Translations under genes and position numbers: made by a program
Assembly (NCBI GenBank): GCA_021826035.1
Contig: JAKBBE010000127.1
Location: 1-7,661 of the forward strand
DNA length: 7,661 bases
Direction of reading: 5' to 3'
From: Pseudomonadota bacterium
GTDB taxonomy: Bacteria > Pseudomonadota > Gammaproteobacteria > Steroidobacterales > Steroidobacteraceae
The notes under the pieces: model-generated
The model's input: only the letters and a program-made list of their open reading frames with translations
Database searches by the model: none
Told to the model about the DNA's origin: nothing
Shown: one piece after another, positions 5,695 to 7,661 of the stretch
Layout of the letters: every line of letters begins with the position of its first letter
Numbering within the stretch: position 1 is the first letter of the stretch

Positions 5695-7435
5695 CCTTCT
5701 TCGGCAGGTACAGGTCGGTCAGCGTGCCTTCGAAGGCCTCGGCCGCCGCACCCACCGTCTCTGAGAGCGTCGGGTGCGGATGGATGGTGAGCCCGACATC
5801 GGCAGCATCGCAGCCCATCTCGATCGCGAGCGCCACCTCGCTGATCAGCTCCCCGGCGTTGGTGCCGACGATGCCGCCGCCGAGCACCCGACGGGTGTGC
5901 GGATCGAACAGCAGTTTGGTGAACCCCTCGTCGCGCCCGATCGACAGTGAGCGGCCGCTCGCGGCCCACGGGAACACCGCCTTCTCGACCTTCACGCCGC
6001 TCGCCTTGGCCTCAAGTTCGCTGAGCCCCACCCAGGCAATTTCCGGATCGGTGTAGGCCACCGAGGGGATGACGCGGGCATCAAACGCGCTCTTGTGGCC
6101 GGCGGCGACTTCGGCCGCGACCTTCGCCTCGTGCACCGCCTTGTGCGCGAGCATGGGCTGACCGACGATATCCCCGATGGCGAAGATGTGCGGCACGTTG
6201 GTGCGCATCTGCGGGTCGACCGCAATGAAACCGCGATCCGAGACGGCGACACCAGCGGCCTCGGCGCCGATGCGCTTGCCGTTCGCAGAACGTCCGACCG
6301 CCACGAGGACCCGATCGTAGAGCGACGGCGCGGGAGCCTTCTCGCCCTCGAATGACACGCGCAGCCCCTCTTTGAGCGCCTCGACGCGCGTCACCTTGGT
6401 GCCGAGCAGAATCTGCTCGTAGCGGGTGCGGATGCGTTTCTCGAGCGGCCGCACCAGATCCGGATCGCAGCCCGGGATCAACTGCGAGGTCAGTTCGACG
6501 ACGCTCACGCGGTTGCCGAGCGCCTGATAGACGCAGGACATCTCCAACCCGATGATGCCCCCGCCGATCACCAGCAGCGGCCCGGCGAACGGCTCGATCT
6601 CGAGCGCACCGGTGGAGTCGATCAGACGTGGATCCTCGGGCAGGCCCGGCAGCCGGACAGACTCGGAGCCGGCCGCGATGATGCATTGCTCGAAGTGGAT
6701 CCGCTCGGTGCCGCGCTCACCGCGCACCTCGATGACGTTCGGCCCGAGGAATGTGCCGACGCCCTGCACCACCTCGACCTTGCGTTGCTTGGCCAGGACC
6801 GTCAGTCCCCCGGTGAGCTTCTTCACGACGGAGTTCTTCCACTCCCGAAGCCTCGTGCGGTCGATCGTCGGCGCACCGAATGAGATGCCGTGCGCGGCCA
6901 TCTCGGCGCTCTCCTCGATCACCTTGGCCGCATGCAGCAGCGCCTTGGACGGAATGCAGCCGACATTCAGGCAGACTCCGCCGAGCGTATTCCAGCGCTC
7001 GACCAGCACCACCTTCAAACCCAGATCGGCCGCACGGAACGCGGCCGAATAGCCGCCCGGGCCGGCTCCGAGCACCAGCAACGGGACCGAGCGGTCAAAC
7101 CCGCTCTCGGCGGCACTCGCCTTCACCCCCGAACTGACCGGGGTCGCGGCTGCCGGTGCCGGTGCAGAGCTGGGCGCCGGTCCACCGGCGGCCGATTCCT
7201 CGGCCGTCAGGCGCAGAATCGGCGTGCCCTTGGCGACCTTGTCGCCTGCCTTGACCAACACTTCGAGCACCACGCCCGCCGCCGTGGACGGCACGTCCAT
7301 CGAGGCCTTGTCCGTCTCGAGCGTCAAGAGCGGCGTGTCGACTTCGATGCGCTCGCCGGCCTTGACCAACACCTCGACGACCGCCACCTCGGTGAAACTC
7401 CCGAGATCCGGGACGGTGAGCTCCACCGGGCTCAC
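5690..7435 (-). CDS. lpdA: Dihydrolipoyl dehydrogenase (E3) with N-terminal lipoyl domain
   Basis: E3 of the pyruvate dehydrogenase complex reoxidises dihydrolipoamide and passes electrons through a disulfide and FAD to NAD+. The 581-residue protein begins with a lipoyl domain (about residues 3-78) whose lipoyl-lysine is Lys43 in ETDKASMD. An Ala/Pro-rich hinge (about 79-110) follows, then a full flavoprotein: the FAD loop GAGPGGY (123-129), the redox disulfide Cys155/Cys160 in [13 protein letters not shown], the NAD loop GGGIIGLE (291-298), [15 protein letters not shown], and the dimer-interface HPHPTLSE with the His554/Glu559 pair. Lipoyl-E3 fusions are known from other bacterial pyruvate dehydrogenase complexes. 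The GTG start overlaps the aceF stop as GTGA, with GAGG 7 nt upstream, so translation is coupled to E2. This operon position assigns the E3 to pyruvate rather than 2-oxoglutarate dehydrogenase, though one E3 may serve both. It converges on the paaK-like gene. Confidence 0.96.
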   Translation of the reverse strand: MSPVELTVPDLGSFTEVAVVEVLVKAGERIEVDTPLLTLETDKASMDVPSTAAGVVLEVLVKAGDKVAKGTPILRLTAEESAAGGPAPSSAPAPAAATPVSSGVKASAAESGFDRSVPLLVLGAGPGGYSAAFRAADLGLKVVLVERWNTLGGVCLNVGCIPSKALLHAAKVIEESAEMAAHGISFGAPTIDRTRLREWKNSVVKKLTGGLTVLAKQRKVEVVQGVGTFLGPNVIEVRGERGTERIHFEQCIIAAGSESVRLPGLPEDPRLIDSTGALEIEPFAGPLLVIGGGIIGLEMSCVYQALGNRVSVVELTSQLIPGCDPDLVRPLEKRIRTRYEQILLGTKVTRVEALKEGLRVSFEGEKAPAPSLYDRVLVAVGRSANGKRIGAEAAGVAVSDRGFIAVDPQMRTNVPHIFAIGDIVGQPMLAHKAVHEAKVAAEVAAGHKSAFDARVIPSVAYTDPEIAWVGLSELEAKASGVKVEKAVFPWAASGRSLSIGRDEGFTKLLFDPHTRRVLGGGIVGTNAGELISEVALAIEMGCDAADVGLTIHPHPTLSETVGAAAEAFEGTLTDLYLPKKG

Positions 7436-7661
7436 GGCACGGCCTCGATGAGCGCGTGCGGGTGGGCCAGGGTCTCGGCCAGGAAGCTCGTGAAGCGCGC
7501 CGCAGCCGCCCCGTCGATGACCCGGTGATCGTAGGACAGCGACAGCGGCAGCATCAGCCGCGGCACGAACGCGCCATCGCGGTAGACCGGCTTGTGGGCC
7601 GAGCGCGACACGCCGAGGATGGCCACCTCGGGGGCGTTGATGATCGGGGTGAAGGCGGTGC
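7432..7661 (-). CDS. aceF: Dihydrolipoyllysine acetyltransferase (pyruvate dehydrogenase E2), C-terminal fragment
   Basis: Only the last 76 residues are in the window; the gene continues past the right edge. They match the end of the E2 catalytic domain: [19 protein letters not shown], then [21 protein letters not shown]. This includes the active-site His and Asp of the DHRxxDG motif, which transfer the acetyl group from lipoamide to CoA. The protein ends in an ordinary E2 C-terminus, so this is the true 3' end and not a truncation. It overlaps the lpdA start by 4 bp (GTGA), giving the usual E2-E3 gene order; aceE would be expected further upstream on this strand, outside the window. A 2-oxoglutarate dehydrogenase E2 also has DHRxxDG, but the [12 protein letters not shown] and [15 protein letters not shown] wording is that of the pyruvate dehydrogenase E2. 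Confidence 0.93.
   Translation of the reverse strand, partial: TAFTPIINAPEVAILGVSRSAHKPVYRDGAFVPRLMLPLSLSYDHRVIDGAAAARFTSFLAETLAHPHALIEAVP
7443..7446 (-). promoter_or_regulatory. Ribosome binding site of lpdA inside aceF
   Basis: GAGG on the coding strand lies 7 nt before the GTG start and within the last aceF codons. It supports the GTG at 7435 over a second in-frame GTG three codons later. Confidence 0.45.

Noticed and set aside
6890..7528. 212-codon open frame on the + strand opposite lpdA and aceF
   Set aside because: It spans two real genes in antisense, has low-complexity Arg-rich sequence and no plausible ribosome site.

Overview
The window is GC-rich, gene-dense chromosomal DNA from a proteobacterium, most likely a gammaproteobacterium. 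I infer this from the E. coli-like MetG, Nth and AqpZ proteins, from an RnfB-type ferredoxin placed beside nth, and from a lipoyl-domain-fused E3 in a pyruvate dehydrogenase operon. Relatives of the Xanthomonadales, Nevskiales or Steroidobacterales are my best guess, but the sequence alone does not settle the order. No RNA gene, insertion sequence, phage gene or CRISPR array is visible, and no gene looks broken.

Left part, + strand (3-3454): the 3' three quarters or more of metG, then a short soluble RnfB-like ferredoxin (TTG start), nth (endonuclease III, GTG start) and a DUF1841 protein. The gaps are 19, 5 and 5 nt, so this reads as one operon. RnfB carries three predicted Fe-S clusters and Nth carries one. 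In E. coli nth lies at the end of the rsxABCDGE operon; here only an anchor-less B subunit remains beside it.

Middle (3451-5662): aqpZ on the - strand ends tail-to-tail with the DUF1841 gene, and their two TAG stops share one CTAG. aqpZ and a PaaK-type phenylacetate-CoA ligase gene diverge from a 187-bp intergenic region. That region holds a G-quadruplex motif on the aqpZ sense strand, two tandem extended -10-like boxes for paaK, and a 9-bp inverted repeat bracketing those boxes.

Right part, - strand (5690-7661): the C-terminal end of aceF (pyruvate dehydrogenase E2), followed with a GTGA stop/start overlap by lpdA (E3 with an N-terminal lipoyl domain). lpdA converges on paaK, and an 8-bp inverted repeat contains both stop codons. 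Functionally the genes cover translation, base-excision repair and Fe-S redox chemistry, water permeation, aryl-CoA formation and pyruvate oxidation. I see mostly housekeeping genes. The points most worth a second look are the orphan RnfB next to nth, the paired HxxxH motifs of DUF1841, and the structured aqpZ/paaK intergenic region.
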